DNA of 64,000 bases from Virgibacillus profundi (GTDB lineage: Bacteria > Bacillota > Bacilli > Bacillales > Amphibacillaceae). The notes beneath the pieces were generated by a model. That model was not told the origin of the DNA. It made no database searches and saw only the letters and a list, made by a program, of their open reading frames with translations. The position numbers and the translations under genes are program-made. The stretch spans positions 1 to 64,000 of the forward strand of contig NZ_NPOA01000016.1 in NCBI RefSeq assembly GCF_002287375.1. The letters run 5' to 3'. Positions within the stretch are counted from its first letter, which is position 1. Every line of letters starts with the position of its first letter. This document shows positions 35,048-43,617 of this stretch, in pieces.

Positions 35048-35458
35048 CTAACTTTTAGAAAGTAATCGCTCCAAACTAGAACTTAGATGCACAAATTCAT
35101 CTTCAATTACGTTAACATCAGGTTCAATCCAGGAAAAACCATCATTTAAAAAACGAGGAATAATGTGCATATGATAATGTTCGACGTCTTTAAACTTTCC
35201 ATTATTTTGCATGATGGTTATCCCGTCTGTATTTAGAATTTCTTCAAGAGCTTTGGCTACCTTTTGAGATACAAGGATAACTTGACTTAAGCTTTCTTGG
35301 TCGACATCAGTGAGTTCCTGATAATGTTTTTTCGGAATCACCAAAACATGCCCCGTATTAATAGGGTATTTATCTAAAAAGCAACAAACTAAATCGTTCT
35401 CATATATAGTATATGCACTCGCTTTTTTAGAGACTATTTCACAAAATATACATGCCAT
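35048..35458 (-). CDS. HIT-family hydrolase
   Basis: 136 aa. MACIFCEIV and the catalytic triad HYHMHIIPR (HxHxH, near 98-106) are diagnostic. HIT proteins hydrolyse nucleotide phosphoramidates or dinucleoside polyphosphates; in Bacilli (Hit/YhaE) the physiological substrate is unsettled. Lies 16 bases after the kinase-like gene, likely one transcript. Confidence 0.9.
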   Translation of the reverse strand: MACIFCEIVSKKASAYTIYENDLVCCFLDKYPINTGHVLVIPKKHYQELTDVDQESLSQVILVSQKVAKALEEILNTDGITIMQNNGKFKDVEHYHMHIIPRFLNDGFSWIEPDVNVIEDEFVHLSSSLERLLSKS

Positions 35459-35474
35459 TAGCGCTCTTCCCCTT

Positions 35475-36050
35475 TTATTTATTAAGCACTACATTTTTTC
35501 CCTTCTTTAAGTGATGCTCCATTTTGTATTTGTTAAAATAATTATCAATACTATTTTTATTATGTACAACTAATAACTTGTCACTATATACCCCATATTT
35601 TTCAAAAAAATTAGCTTTTCCTACTTCTTCAAAATGCCTATTCCATTTAAACATTTTAAAAAATATTTTGGCTGTAGGCTTATAATTAGATTTTTCTAAA
35701 CCTATTTTTTGTAATAAAAACCTTTTTAATATCCTGTATGTTCTTCTAGAGTATTTTGTATCCAGGAAAATAATCAGTTCTGCATTTCTGAAACTATTTG
35801 CCACCCAATCGTCATTGTGCACGCCTTCTATTATCCAGTTATCTAATTGGATAATTGTATTCAAATGTGACTCTCTTTCTTCTACAGTTCTTCTTATATC
35901 TCCGGACTTATGTCTTTTCCATACGACATTATCCAATTCATGAAATGGTATATTAAACTTTAAAAATAATTCTTTTGCTAAGGTAGTTTTTCCACTACCA
36001 ACAGAACCAATAATATGTATTCTTTTAGGTATTCTATTTCTCAGAACCAA
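35475..36050 (-). CDS. P-loop kinase-like protein (FlaR/adenylate-kinase type)
   Basis: 191 aa from a TTG at 36048-36050 behind GAGGTGGC. The P-loop is RIHIIGSVGSGKTTLAKEL (near 11-29), then HELDNVVWKRH and IIEGVHNDDW, the pattern of proteins annotated as DNA topology modulation protein FlaR, which are small nucleoside/nucleotide kinase relatives. Substrate unknown. The last third is Lys/Asn/Phe rich. Confidence 0.75.
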   Translation of the reverse strand: MVLRNRIPKRIHIIGSVGSGKTTLAKELFLKFNIPFHELDNVVWKRHKSGDIRRTVEERESHLNTIIQLDNWIIEGVHNDDWVANSFRNAELIIFLDTKYSRRTYRILKRFLLQKIGLEKSNYKPTAKIFFKMFKWNRHFEEVGKANFFEKYGVYSDKLLVVHNKNSIDNYFNKYKMEHHLKKGKNVVLNK

Positions 36051-36141
36051 GCCACCTCACTTATTTTATTAAACCACGACAAAAAACGATACCTTGTTGC
36101 AGTAACGAAGCCTATAAACCAACAACACGCTAAAAATTTAA

Positions 36142-36933
36142 TTAATTGCTTAGTAAAGTTTCCAGTGAATCGGTCACTGATTTCCAGGCAGTTGAAAACG
36201 GGTCAATAATCTTAAAGTGTTCCACCTCTGGAAGCACAATCAAATGAACTTTATCACCTTGCTCAGTAGCCCTACGGTGATACTCGATACTCAATTCTAC
36301 CGGAACATGACGATCCAACTCTCCATGAATCAAAATTTGCTCGACATTCAAGGGCAACAAATCAATTGGTGAGGCAATGCTATATCTGTTCGATACTTCC
36401 CGGGGTGTTCCACCAATAAAAGATTCCAATGGACTGCTAATCCCTTTTTCATCATGGATCTCCCACATCTTCTGCAAATCCAACACACCTGCTAAGCTTA
36501 TTACACGCTTTATAGGTATATGCAAGTGGTTTCCCATCTCGTCATTTTGATTTTTACTGGATCTGGATGCCAACCAGAGAGCTAATTGTCCTCCAGCCGA
36601 ATGCCCAAGAACAATCACGCGAGAAAGGTCAAGCTGAAAGCGTTCTTCAAGCTTAGATAGATGGTTTACCGCATCGATCACATCATGAAATGTACCTGGC
36701 CAACCACCCCCATCTTCTCCGATTCGGCGATATTCGATATTCCAAGTGGCATACCCACTACGACTCAAATCCTTAGTAAGGGCTTCATTTTCATCAAGTC
36801 CATATTTCGATTGCCAAAAGCCCCCGTGAATCGTAATAACTACGGGACATCTACCAGACAGCATCGGCAAACTGAGTACACCAAATTGCGATGAGTGACT
36901 ACCATAGGTTAAATGAAAAGTAGAAACAGACAT
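36142..36933 (-). CDS. Alpha/beta hydrolase (kynurenine-formamidase/esterase type)
   Basis: 263 aa. The oxyanion-hole motif is VITIHGGFWQ, the nucleophile elbow VLGHSAGGQLALWLAS (Ser near 112), the acid HGELDRHVP, and the base His in VEHFKIID. HGGFW is typical of formamidase-like and BD-FAE-like esterases. GGGAGAGG precedes the ATG. No tryptophan-degradation genes are nearby, so a broader esterase role is as likely. Confidence 0.82.
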   Translation of the reverse strand: MSVSTFHLTYGSHSSQFGVLSLPMLSGRCPVVITIHGGFWQSKYGLDENEALTKDLSRSGYATWNIEYRRIGEDGGGWPGTFHDVIDAVNHLSKLEERFQLDLSRVIVLGHSAGGQLALWLASRSSKNQNDEMGNHLHIPIKRVISLAGVLDLQKMWEIHDEKGISSPLESFIGGTPREVSNRYSIASPIDLLPLNVEQILIHGELDRHVPVELSIEYHRRATEQGDKVHLIVLPEVEHFKIIDPFSTAWKSVTDSLETLLSN

Positions 36934-36990
36934 TATAAAAAACCTCTCCCAATATATTCTTCATTATTAATAAAAAAGCGCATGCACTTT

Positions 36991-37281
36991 TCACCAATAA
37001 GGTTCCTCTTCATTAGCTAATTTTAAAATCAATGGATAAAAACCAAACATGATAATAACAAAAACAATTGCAAGAATTAATGCCATACCTATCGAAAAAT
37101 CTAACCAGGCATTAAGAGGTAATAGTACGATTAATGGAATAATCACAAATATACCACTTCTTATTCTTGATGATGCAGACTCATATTGTTTTTCACCACA
37201 GTGTGGACATTTCAACCTGAATATTGTTTTAAACGTTTGTTTCCAAGTCCAGTTTTTACCACAGCTTTGACAAATCGGCAT
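36991..37281 (-). CDS. TIGR04104-type zinc-ribbon membrane protein
   Basis: 96 aa from the ATG at 37279-37281. Two CxxC pairs, CQSCGKNW and CPHCGEKQ, about 20 residues apart, form a zinc ribbon, followed by two membrane helices (FVIIPLIVLLPLNAWL and MALILAIVFVIIMFGFYPLI). This matches the cxxc_20_cxxc family of putative zinc-finger membrane proteins in Bacillales. Function unknown. Confidence 0.82.
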   Translation of the reverse strand: MPICQSCGKNWTWKQTFKTIFRLKCPHCGEKQYESASSRIRSGIFVIIPLIVLLPLNAWLDFSIGMALILAIVFVIIMFGFYPLILKLANEEEPYW

Positions 37282-37356
37282 TTGACACACCCACTTTTTT
37301 TTAAAAGTATACTCTTCCCGGTTAATAACCTATTCGATAAACCTTCGCATATTCCT

Positions 37357-37398
37357 GCCTGAGGATTTATTAACACCGTTTAATAAATCCTCAGGCCT
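37357..37398. terminator. Perfect long hairpin, probable bidirectional terminator
   Basis: GCCTGAGGATTTATTAA pairs perfectly with TTAATAAATCCTCAGGC around ACACCGT. It ends the 38291/37447 pair from the right. Confidence 0.7.
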
Positions 37399-37446
37399 CA
37401 TGAAAAAGAAATACCTCCATCTAAATAAGCATTCTTTAAAATTACT

Positions 37447-38307
37447 TTAGTTGGAAGTTGTATTTTGCAATATTATTGGTTTGTTTTTTTCCATTGTTGC
37501 TTGATACAAACTAATTTCCCCGGATGGTGGAATAGCTGAATTAGAGTGCATTTGGAAATTTTCATTTAATGCTATGGTCCAGGCAGCTTCGTTATTCTTC
37601 ATTAAAACAACTGCAAGTGTGCCAAATTGAACAATATTATCCCATTCAAACAATTCCGTTTTTCCATTTTGAGTAACAGTAATTCCTTCTGTATTGCTTA
37701 CAACCTCCGCATTATTGCCTTTCCACCTGCCATGAATTTCGGCGCCCACATAATAATAGGATCTGCCAGTCCCCCGGTCACCGTAAGTCCCGATGAATTG
37801 GTGGATCGTATTGTCAGCTGCTTTGTATGTAACAGCCGCCACGTCATTCGCTAACCACTCCACTTGAAATTCCCCGTCCGTTACATAGGGTAATTTTTCC
37901 TGTGGACGAGCCAGAATACCATAATAGGATCTATAGTAAACAGCATTTCCACTCTCTATATTTTCTTTAATCGACAATACTTGTTTAAAATTAGGTGATA
38001 TGCTTGTTATATTTTTAACTTCCTGGTTACTGAAGGTAAGCAGCACCCCATTAACAATAATGAATACAATCACAACACCCGTACCAATCCACTTCCACTT
38101 TTTAGTGAGTGTAAGCAGGAGGAAAATAGCCAGTGACAGACAGATAACACAGGAAATATTTATGAGATAAAATAACCGATTATCAATATACTCTACTTGA
38201 AATCTTTCATGTGCAAACAAGTATCCCATTTGCAGACAGAAGAAACCAAAAGCAAAAAGGAATAAAATCCAACCAGCAATTTTTATTAATTTACCCTTCT
38301 GTTTCAT
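37447..38307 (-). CDS. Membrane protein of unknown function
   Basis: 286 aa. Three membrane segments lie near residues 8-31, 45-65 and 70-90, followed by a long extracytoplasmic domain of about 190 residues rich in beta strands. I do not recognise the family. Its ATG overlaps the end of the upstream BNR-repeat gene by 17 bases, so they are translationally coupled and probably work together outside the membrane. Confidence 0.7.
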   Translation of the reverse strand: MKQKGKLIKIAGWILFLFAFGFFCLQMGYLFAHERFQVEYIDNRLFYLINISCVICLSLAIFLLLTLTKKWKWIGTGVVIVFIIVNGVLLTFSNQEVKNITSISPNFKQVLSIKENIESGNAVYYRSYYGILARPQEKLPYVTDGEFQVEWLANDVAAVTYKAADNTIHQFIGTYGDRGTGRSYYYVGAEIHGRWKGNNAEVVSNTEGITVTQNGKTELFEWDNIVQFGTLAVVLMKNNEAAWTIALNENFQMHSNSAIPPSGEISLYQATMEKNKPIILQNTTSN

Positions 38308-39244
38308 TTGGATTTACCTCCACCTGGAACTCCCATGTTTTGCCGTTATCCTTTGATATAAATTTTCCTTTCACTTTACCGCCTTTATAATCACCATTAG
38401 GACCCTGATTAATCAAAACTGCCAAATAACCTCCCTCTTTTACTGGAACTTCTGCCTGAACAAAAATCTCCTTATACTCCGCTGGAATATTAACTTTTGC
38501 TTCAGTCCAAGTATTTCCGGCATCTTGCGTAACGTAAAGATCCGGTTCTTCAGGATTAATTGTTCCAAAGGACAAAAATCCTGTCGTTTCATCAATAAAT
38601 CCACCATCTGAAATTAATCTCGTTACACCTGAATTCGTTGTTTCCTCCCAGCTTTCACCACCATCATGTGTTAAGAAGACTGTCGAAAACTCCTGTGACA
38701 TCGTTCGGCCACCAGAAATAATCACATAGCCAAACTTATCATTTAAAAAATCTACTTTTCTAAACCGCATTGCTGGAAAAGGTTTCGTAACCACTGATTC
38801 CTTCCACGTTTTACCTTGATCAAGTGAATACGTTAATAAAATTCTTTTATTATCCCAATCCATTCCATCTGAATATAAGAATGCAGCCCGGTTTTGTGTA
38901 AGTACATAGCTAACTTCAATCAGTTCTCGCTTATTCCCATTATACTCCCCATCAAATAATTGATCTTTTTCAACCGGTACTGTAATCCAATTACTTCCTT
39001 TATCGAAGGTGATATTCAGTTCGTCATTTTGTAACGAATAAGTAATCGGATCATCTATGTGAATTGGTTGTAACAGCTCAGTCTTTGGTTTCTCAGCGTC
39101 ATTTAGTGATTCCTGGTTTTCCTGTTCATCAATTGTCTGATCCGGATGTAGTTGTGTAATGGTGGTGGGCTTTTGGTATAAAATTATGGCAATAATCAAC
39201 CCAATCTTCATTATGCTGGCCACACTTACGACAAGTTTTTTCAC
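38291..39244 (-). CDS. Membrane-anchored BNR/Asp-box repeat protein
   Basis: 317 aa. A hydrophobic N-terminus (residues 2-23) is followed by a polar linker and a beta-propeller-like domain with four Asp-box repeats: SLDQGKTW, THDGGESW, TQDAGNTW and SKDNGKTW, about 45-65 residues apart. Sialidase-type catalytic residues are not evident, so a binding or structural propeller is more likely than a sialidase. AGGAGTTC precedes the start. Coupled to the downstream membrane protein. Confidence 0.75.
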   Translation of the reverse strand: MKKLVVSVASIMKIGLIIAIILYQKPTTITQLHPDQTIDEQENQESLNDAEKPKTELLQPIHIDDPITYSLQNDELNITFDKGSNWITVPVEKDQLFDGEYNGNKRELIEVSYVLTQNRAAFLYSDGMDWDNKRILLTYSLDQGKTWKESVVTKPFPAMRFRKVDFLNDKFGYVIISGGRTMSQEFSTVFLTHDGGESWEETTNSGVTRLISDGGFIDETTGFLSFGTINPEEPDLYVTQDAGNTWTEAKVNIPAEYKEIFVQAEVPVKEGGYLAVLINQGPNGDYKGGKVKGKFISKDNGKTWEFQVEVNPNETEG

Positions 39245-39473
39245 TAGAAGAACTCCTTATTAATTGCTTGATTTCAAAGGTTTACTTACAAATATATCCC
39301 CTACTATTTTCAGATTAAAATTAAGCTATCCTATCACTTTTGGAAGCCGGAAATTATTATTCGAAGTCCTTTATTTTAATAAGCTGGAAGTAGACATACT
39401 CTTTCTTATTCCCTTTGACTCTATTGAATCATCTGCTTTAGTTGACTGTAAACGACCCTGCTCCAAAGAAAAA

Positions 39474-40427
39474 CTATAAACCTTCTATAAAATTCTCTGA
39501 ATCCTTAGCTATTCGTTCATATTTAATATTTTGAACATAATGGGAGCTGTTTAATTCAATGAGTTTACCATTCTCTAGATCACCAATAAAATCCTTCTGA
39601 AATCCAACCCAAGTTTTTTCATCCCAACCTGTTCTTTGACCATTTGAAGCAAACAAAAGCATAGGAACATTTGGTATGCCTGCATTTTCGACCTTTTTTG
39701 CGTTTTCTTTAACATGATCAACTTCTTTGATCATATTTTTAGTTGATGTTCTCCGATAAAAAATCACTTCATATAATTCTTTCTCTTTATCTGTCAACGT
39801 TCCATATTTTATTGCGTCACTTTCGGATAGATTTGGAATCCATCTGGTTAAACCAGTATTTGCAGCAAACGTACCTAATCGGATCAGGGACATGTTTATA
39901 TCATAATTTTTATAAGCCATTGGAACAGCCATATCCAAACCTATGATTGCTTTTACTTCTTCAGGGTAGACCTGAGCCCAATGTAATGCCTCAATGCCCG
40001 ACATGGAATGAGGAAATAAAGTATATGGTCCTTCAACTTTTGATTTTAAAAGGGCTTCTCTTGTTTCAGATAGAATTGTGTCGATATCTCGTTTAGATTC
40101 TGTGACCTCACTAAATCCATAACCTGCCTTTTCAACGACAACAATTCTATATTTATCGCTTAACAATGAATACAGTGATTTGAAATCTAAAACAGGTGAG
40201 CTCGTGCCACCACCAGACATAAAAACAAGCGTTTCTTCTCCATCTCCCTCTATATACACATGCATTTGATGACCATTTACTTCTACAACCTGTCCATTAG
40301 GAATGAATAATTCATCTTCTTTTGACAATTGTATTTGATGGTTACTATAGCTGGCAACAATTATACAAGCAAAAACCGCAATTATAACGGAAACTATTAT
40401 CGCCATACGTTTAAAGATTTTTTTCAT
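39474..40427 (-). CDS. Membrane-anchored alpha/beta hydrolase
   Basis: 317 aa from ATG 40425-40427, behind GGAGGGTAAGT. The N-terminal anchor is MAIIVSVIIAVFACIIVASY. The hydrolase fold shows LVFMSGGGTSSPVLDF, VVVEKAGYGFSE, the nucleophile elbow FPHSMSGIEAL and a late His in LNSSHYVQN. The usual Asp loop reads LLFASNGQRTG, without an obvious acid. Substrate unknown. A single gene. Confidence 0.8.
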   Translation of the reverse strand: MKKIFKRMAIIVSVIIAVFACIIVASYSNHQIQLSKEDELFIPNGQVVEVNGHQMHVYIEGDGEETLVFMSGGGTSSPVLDFKSLYSLLSDKYRIVVVEKAGYGFSEVTESKRDIDTILSETREALLKSKVEGPYTLFPHSMSGIEALHWAQVYPEEVKAIIGLDMAVPMAYKNYDINMSLIRLGTFAANTGLTRWIPNLSESDAIKYGTLTDKEKELYEVIFYRRTSTKNMIKEVDHVKENAKKVENAGIPNVPMLLFASNGQRTGWDEKTWVGFQKDFIGDLENGKLIELNSSHYVQNIKYERIAKDSENFIEGL

Positions 40428-40840
40428 ACTTACCCTCCACCCCTCCACGAAAAGGTATTTATTCATATATTTGATTTCGTCTAATCGATGGTTTAACTAT
40501 ACTTTAGGTTTAACATAAATTCCTGTATTTGAGTCCAAATCTATATTTAAAGCTACGTAATAACTATAATCTAATCGAGTAATTTTTTAAAAAATGTTTT
40601 ATTAGAACCTCTACGTACCCATAATTATACCTTTTTTTAAATATTCTGCTTTAAAAGTATTTGAATCTTAGTAAAACTTGAGCGATTTAAATTCCCTCAT
40701 AGCACTCTTTTTACGCAAAAACTGGAACCCCTTGATAGATAAGGGTTTGCCAGCTTTCGTTTTACTGAATTCTTTGAAATCCATACTATTCGATACCATT
40801 TGGTAACATTTTATAGTCTAAGGCACTTATTTATATTCAA
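40428..40840. other. Gene-free stretch upstream of the ect region
   Basis: AT-rich, with no ORF of note. A short imperfect repeat TACCATTTGGTA sits at about 40794-40805. It separates a minus-strand hydrolase from the plus-strand ect operon. Confidence 0.4.
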
Positions 40841-40916
40841 TCGTAATTAATCATGTTTAAACAAGCTTAATCATGTTTAATCCGCTTTGACGAAACCAAA
40901 TATTGGATATAAGCTA
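40841..40916 (+). promoter_or_regulatory. ect promoter region with direct repeats
   Basis: TTAATCATGTTTAA occurs exactly twice, at 40847-40860 and 40867-40880, a 20-bp period that places the copies on nearly the same DNA face. TTGACG (40887-40892) with TATAAG about 15 bases later is a sub-optimal sigma-A promoter. GTTTAA also resembles a sigma-B -35, but no GGGTAT follows. Osmotic control is inferred from the operon. Confidence 0.5.
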
Positions 40917-40959
40917 ATTATCGTAATTAATTATGCGAAAGCGTTCAGGAGGTGAAAGC

Positions 40960-41493
40960 ATTAATATTTCAGAAGTAGCTGAAAAGTTAAACATAACAAC
41001 AACGGATTATCATTTCCGTAAGCCAAATAAGGAAGACGGAGCTTCTGCTTGGGAGCTTGTTAAACATACTGGGAATCTTGACCTAAATTCTTCTTACAGC
41101 TATATCATGTGGTGTGAAATTTTTTCAGATACATCAATTGTAGTTGTGAGAAAGGAAACACAAAAAGTGATTGGTTTTATTTCCGGATTTATTCATCCGG
41201 ATCAACCTGATACTTTGTTTATTTGGCAGGTAGCTGTTCATTCATCTGAAAGAGGAAATGGGCTGGCAACTAAAATGTTGCTTCAATTGTTAGACCGTGA
41301 TGCATGTGAAGGTGTTCACTATGTGGAAGCAACTGTTTCACCATCAAATTCACCATCAAAACGTTTGTTTTTAGGTCTTGCCAGAAAGTTCGAAACAAAC
41401 TGGAAAATCAGTGATTATATTACAACTGATGATTTCCCTGGCACCGGACACGAAGATGAAATGTTGTTTAAAATTGGACCGCTTGAAAAATAA
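40960..41493 (+). CDS. ectA: L-2,4-diaminobutyrate acetyltransferase
   Basis: GNAT enzyme that acetylates diaminobutyrate, the second step of ectoine synthesis. DYHFRKPNKEDGASAWELVK, SYSYIMWCEIFSDTSIV, WQVAVHSSERGNGLATKML (acetyl-CoA loop) and EATVSPSNSPSKRLF are EctA signatures. The only ATG (40933) has no RBS. AGGAGGTG at 40947-40954 instead points to an in-frame ATT at 40960, giving 177 aa, so a non-canonical start is likely. First gene of ectABC, 20 bases before ectB. Confidence 0.92.
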   Translation: MNISEVAEKLNITTTDYHFRKPNKEDGASAWELVKHTGNLDLNSSYSYIMWCEIFSDTSIVVVRKETQKVIGFISGFIHPDQPDTLFIWQVAVHSSERGNGLATKMLLQLLDRDACEGVHYVEATVSPSNSPSKRLFLGLARKFETNWKISDYITTDDFPGTGHEDEMLFKIGPLEK

Positions 41494-41513
41494 TTTAATT
41501 AAAGGATGAGAGA

Positions 41514-42791
41514 ATGACAACTGCTGTAATTAATAAAGATAGAATGAAAACGTTTGAAGAATTAGAATCCGCAGTTAGAAGTTACAGCCGTGGTTGGCCT
41601 ACTGTTTTTACAAAAGCAAAAGGATATAAACTATGGGATGTAGACAATAAAGAATATATTGATTTCTTTGCAGGGGCAGGCGCATTGAATTATGGACATA
41701 ATGATGCGAAGATGCAGGAGAAAATTATTGAATATATACGGGAAGATGGAATTCTTCATAGCCTCGATATGGGAACGACACCAAGAAAGGAATTTCTTGA
41801 AACATTCCAGGAAGTTATACTTACACCTCGTAACCTCGACTATAAAGTTATGTTTCCCGGGCCTACAGGAACGAACTCAGTTGAAAGTGCATTAAAGATT
41901 GCTAGAAAAGTAACAGGTCGTGATTCGGTTATCAGCTTTACAAATGCGTTCCACGGAATGACGATTGGTTCGTTATCTGTTACTGGTAACTCATTTAAAC
42001 GACATGGAGCTGGTGTTCCGCTTCATCATTCAGTTGCAATGCCTTTTGATGATTATGTTGAAGACCAAGATTCTACTGCTTATCTTGAAAAGTTTCTAGA
42101 GGATAGTGGGAGTGGTGTTGCCTTACCTGCAGCTATTATTTTAGAAACCGTTCAAGGAGAAGGCGGTATCAATGCAGCCCGTATGGATTGGTTGAAGAAA
42201 ATTGAAAGCATCTGCAGACGTTGGGATATTCTATTGATTGTTGATGACGTTCAAGCTGGATGTGGAAGAACAGGTACATTCTTTAGCTTTGAACCTGCAG
42301 GAATTAACCCAGACATTGTTTGTCTCTCTAAATCTATTGGTGGTTCTGGTCTTCCAATGGCCATTACACTGATCAAACCAGCGTATGATCAGTGGGGACC
42401 TGGTGAACATAATGGGACATTCCGTGGTAATAATTTAGCATTTATTACGGCAAAAAAGGCGCTAAGTTTCTGGGAAACAGAGGCGTTTTCTAAAGAAATT
42501 AAGCAAAAGGCAAATCTATTGAAAAATAAAATAGATACCATTATTGCCAAGTTTCCAGAGCTTAAAGGGGAAGCACGTGGCAGAGGTCTGATGCAAGGAA
42601 TTGCAGTACATGCAGACGGCCTTGCAGGTAAAATCTGTGCAGAAGCCTTCGATCGCGGACTTATCGTGGAAACGTCAGGACCAAGTGATGAAGTTGTAAA
42701 ATTCCTTCCACCACTAGTTATAGATGAAGAAGGGCTTACCAAAGGTTTGGCGATTCTTGAAGATAGTATCGTACAAGTTCTTTCAAAATAA
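41514..42791 (+). CDS. ectB: L-2,4-diaminobutyrate transaminase
   Basis: 425 aa class III PLP aminotransferase, making diaminobutyrate from aspartate semialdehyde with glutamate as donor. [54 protein letters not shown] and the PLP-lysine segment [14 protein letters not shown] are complete. AAAGGATGAG precedes the ATG. Middle gene of ectABC. Confidence 0.97.
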   Translation: MTTAVINKDRMKTFEELESAVRSYSRGWPTVFTKAKGYKLWDVDNKEYIDFFAGAGALNYGHNDAKMQEKIIEYIREDGILHSLDMGTTPRKEFLETFQEVILTPRNLDYKVMFPGPTGTNSVESALKIARKVTGRDSVISFTNAFHGMTIGSLSVTGNSFKRHGAGVPLHHSVAMPFDDYVEDQDSTAYLEKFLEDSGSGVALPAAIILETVQGEGGINAARMDWLKKIESICRRWDILLIVDDVQAGCGRTGTFFSFEPAGINPDIVCLSKSIGGSGLPMAITLIKPAYDQWGPGEHNGTFRGNNLAFITAKKALSFWETEAFSKEIKQKANLLKNKIDTIIAKFPELKGEARGRGLMQGIAVHADGLAGKICAEAFDRGLIVETSGPSDEVVKFLPPLVIDEEGLTKGLAILEDSIVQVLSK

Positions 42792-42839
42792 CTACAGCAT
42801 ATATATACTAAAACACAGCTAATAAAGGAGAATCTCATT

Positions 42840-43226
42840 ATGATCGTAAAATCACTAGATGACATTATTGGAACAGAAGATGAAACTAAGGGAGATACTT
42901 GGGAAAGCCGCCGATTTATTTTAAATAAAGAGGGTGTGGGCTTCAGCTTAAATGATACTATCATCAAAGCTGGTACGAAAAGCTACTTCTGGTACAAAAA
43001 CCATATCGAAGCGGTTTATTGTATTGAAGGTGAAGGCGAAATTGAAAAAGTTGAAACTGGAGAAGTTTGGCCAATTAAAGCTGGAACTATGTATCTATTA
43101 AATGAAAATGACAAACATAATTTAACCGCAAAAACACAAATGCGAATGGTTTGCGTATTTAACCCAGCATTGGTTGGAACTGAGACACATAATGAAGAAG
43201 GATTCTATCCATTATTAACTGAATAG
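42840..43226 (+). CDS. ectC: L-ectoine synthase
   Basis: 128 aa cupin. It closes N-gamma-acetyl-diaminobutyrate to ectoine. EAVYCIEGEGEIE, PIKAGTMYLLNENDKHNL and MVCVFNPALVGTETHNEEGF are EctC hallmarks, with the iron ligands Glu and His in place. No ectD hydroxylase follows; a terminator does. AAAGGAGAATC precedes the start. Confidence 0.97.
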   Translation: MIVKSLDDIIGTEDETKGDTWESRRFILNKEGVGFSLNDTIIKAGTKSYFWYKNHIEAVYCIEGEGEIEKVETGEVWPIKAGTMYLLNENDKHNLTAKTQMRMVCVFNPALVGTETHNEEGFYPLLTE

Positions 43227-43233
43227 AAAACAT

Positions 43234-43270
43234 AAAAAGAACCAGGTAAAAAAAACCTGGTTCTTTTTTA
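43234..43270 (+). terminator. ectABC terminator
   Basis: AAAAGAACCAGGT pairs perfectly with ACCTGGTTCTTTT, with TTTTTT after it. Confidence 0.92.
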
Positions 43271-43617
43271 TGCATTGTAATGTTGCCAGTCCCCATAACT
43301 TTCAAATTCTTCTGTATTTGTTTGAATAACAACATCATTTTTAATAATTCTTTCGTCTCTAGAATCAATGATAAATGAAATCTAGTGTCTCTCCTGGCAT
43401 AAAGTGGTAACTCCTAAATTTGTGTGGATTATAACATCTGATAACCCTAATAAATAATGAATAAGCAAACAATTATAATATTTTAATTGTTTGCTTATTC
43501 AAATTTTAAGAAGACATTAATTTGGGTGAAATATATGCAAAGGTACATAATAAGATAAGTACCCAACAAATAGTACACATACAGGTCAAAAGTTTAAAGG
43601 TACAGGAGCTGATGATA
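43271..43617 (+). other. Upstream region of the symporter gene
   Basis: About 350 bases. ATTGTTTGCTTATTC and its complement near 43465-43500 form an imperfect inverted repeat (GAATAAGCAAACAAT...ATTGTTTGCTTATTC) that is almost perfect and could be an operator or terminator. A long frame opening at 43522 has no RBS, so I do not use it. Confidence 0.5.

Noticed and set aside
38291-39244. Sialidase
   Set aside because: Asp-boxes alone do not make a sialidase; the Arg triad and Tyr/Glu pair are not evident.
42389-42967. 192-codon minus-strand ORF
   Set aside because: Antisense to ectB/ectC, which are certain.
43522-43617. Extended N-terminus for the SSS symporter
   Set aside because: No RBS at 43522 and polar residues before the first helix; ATG 43618 has a good RBS.
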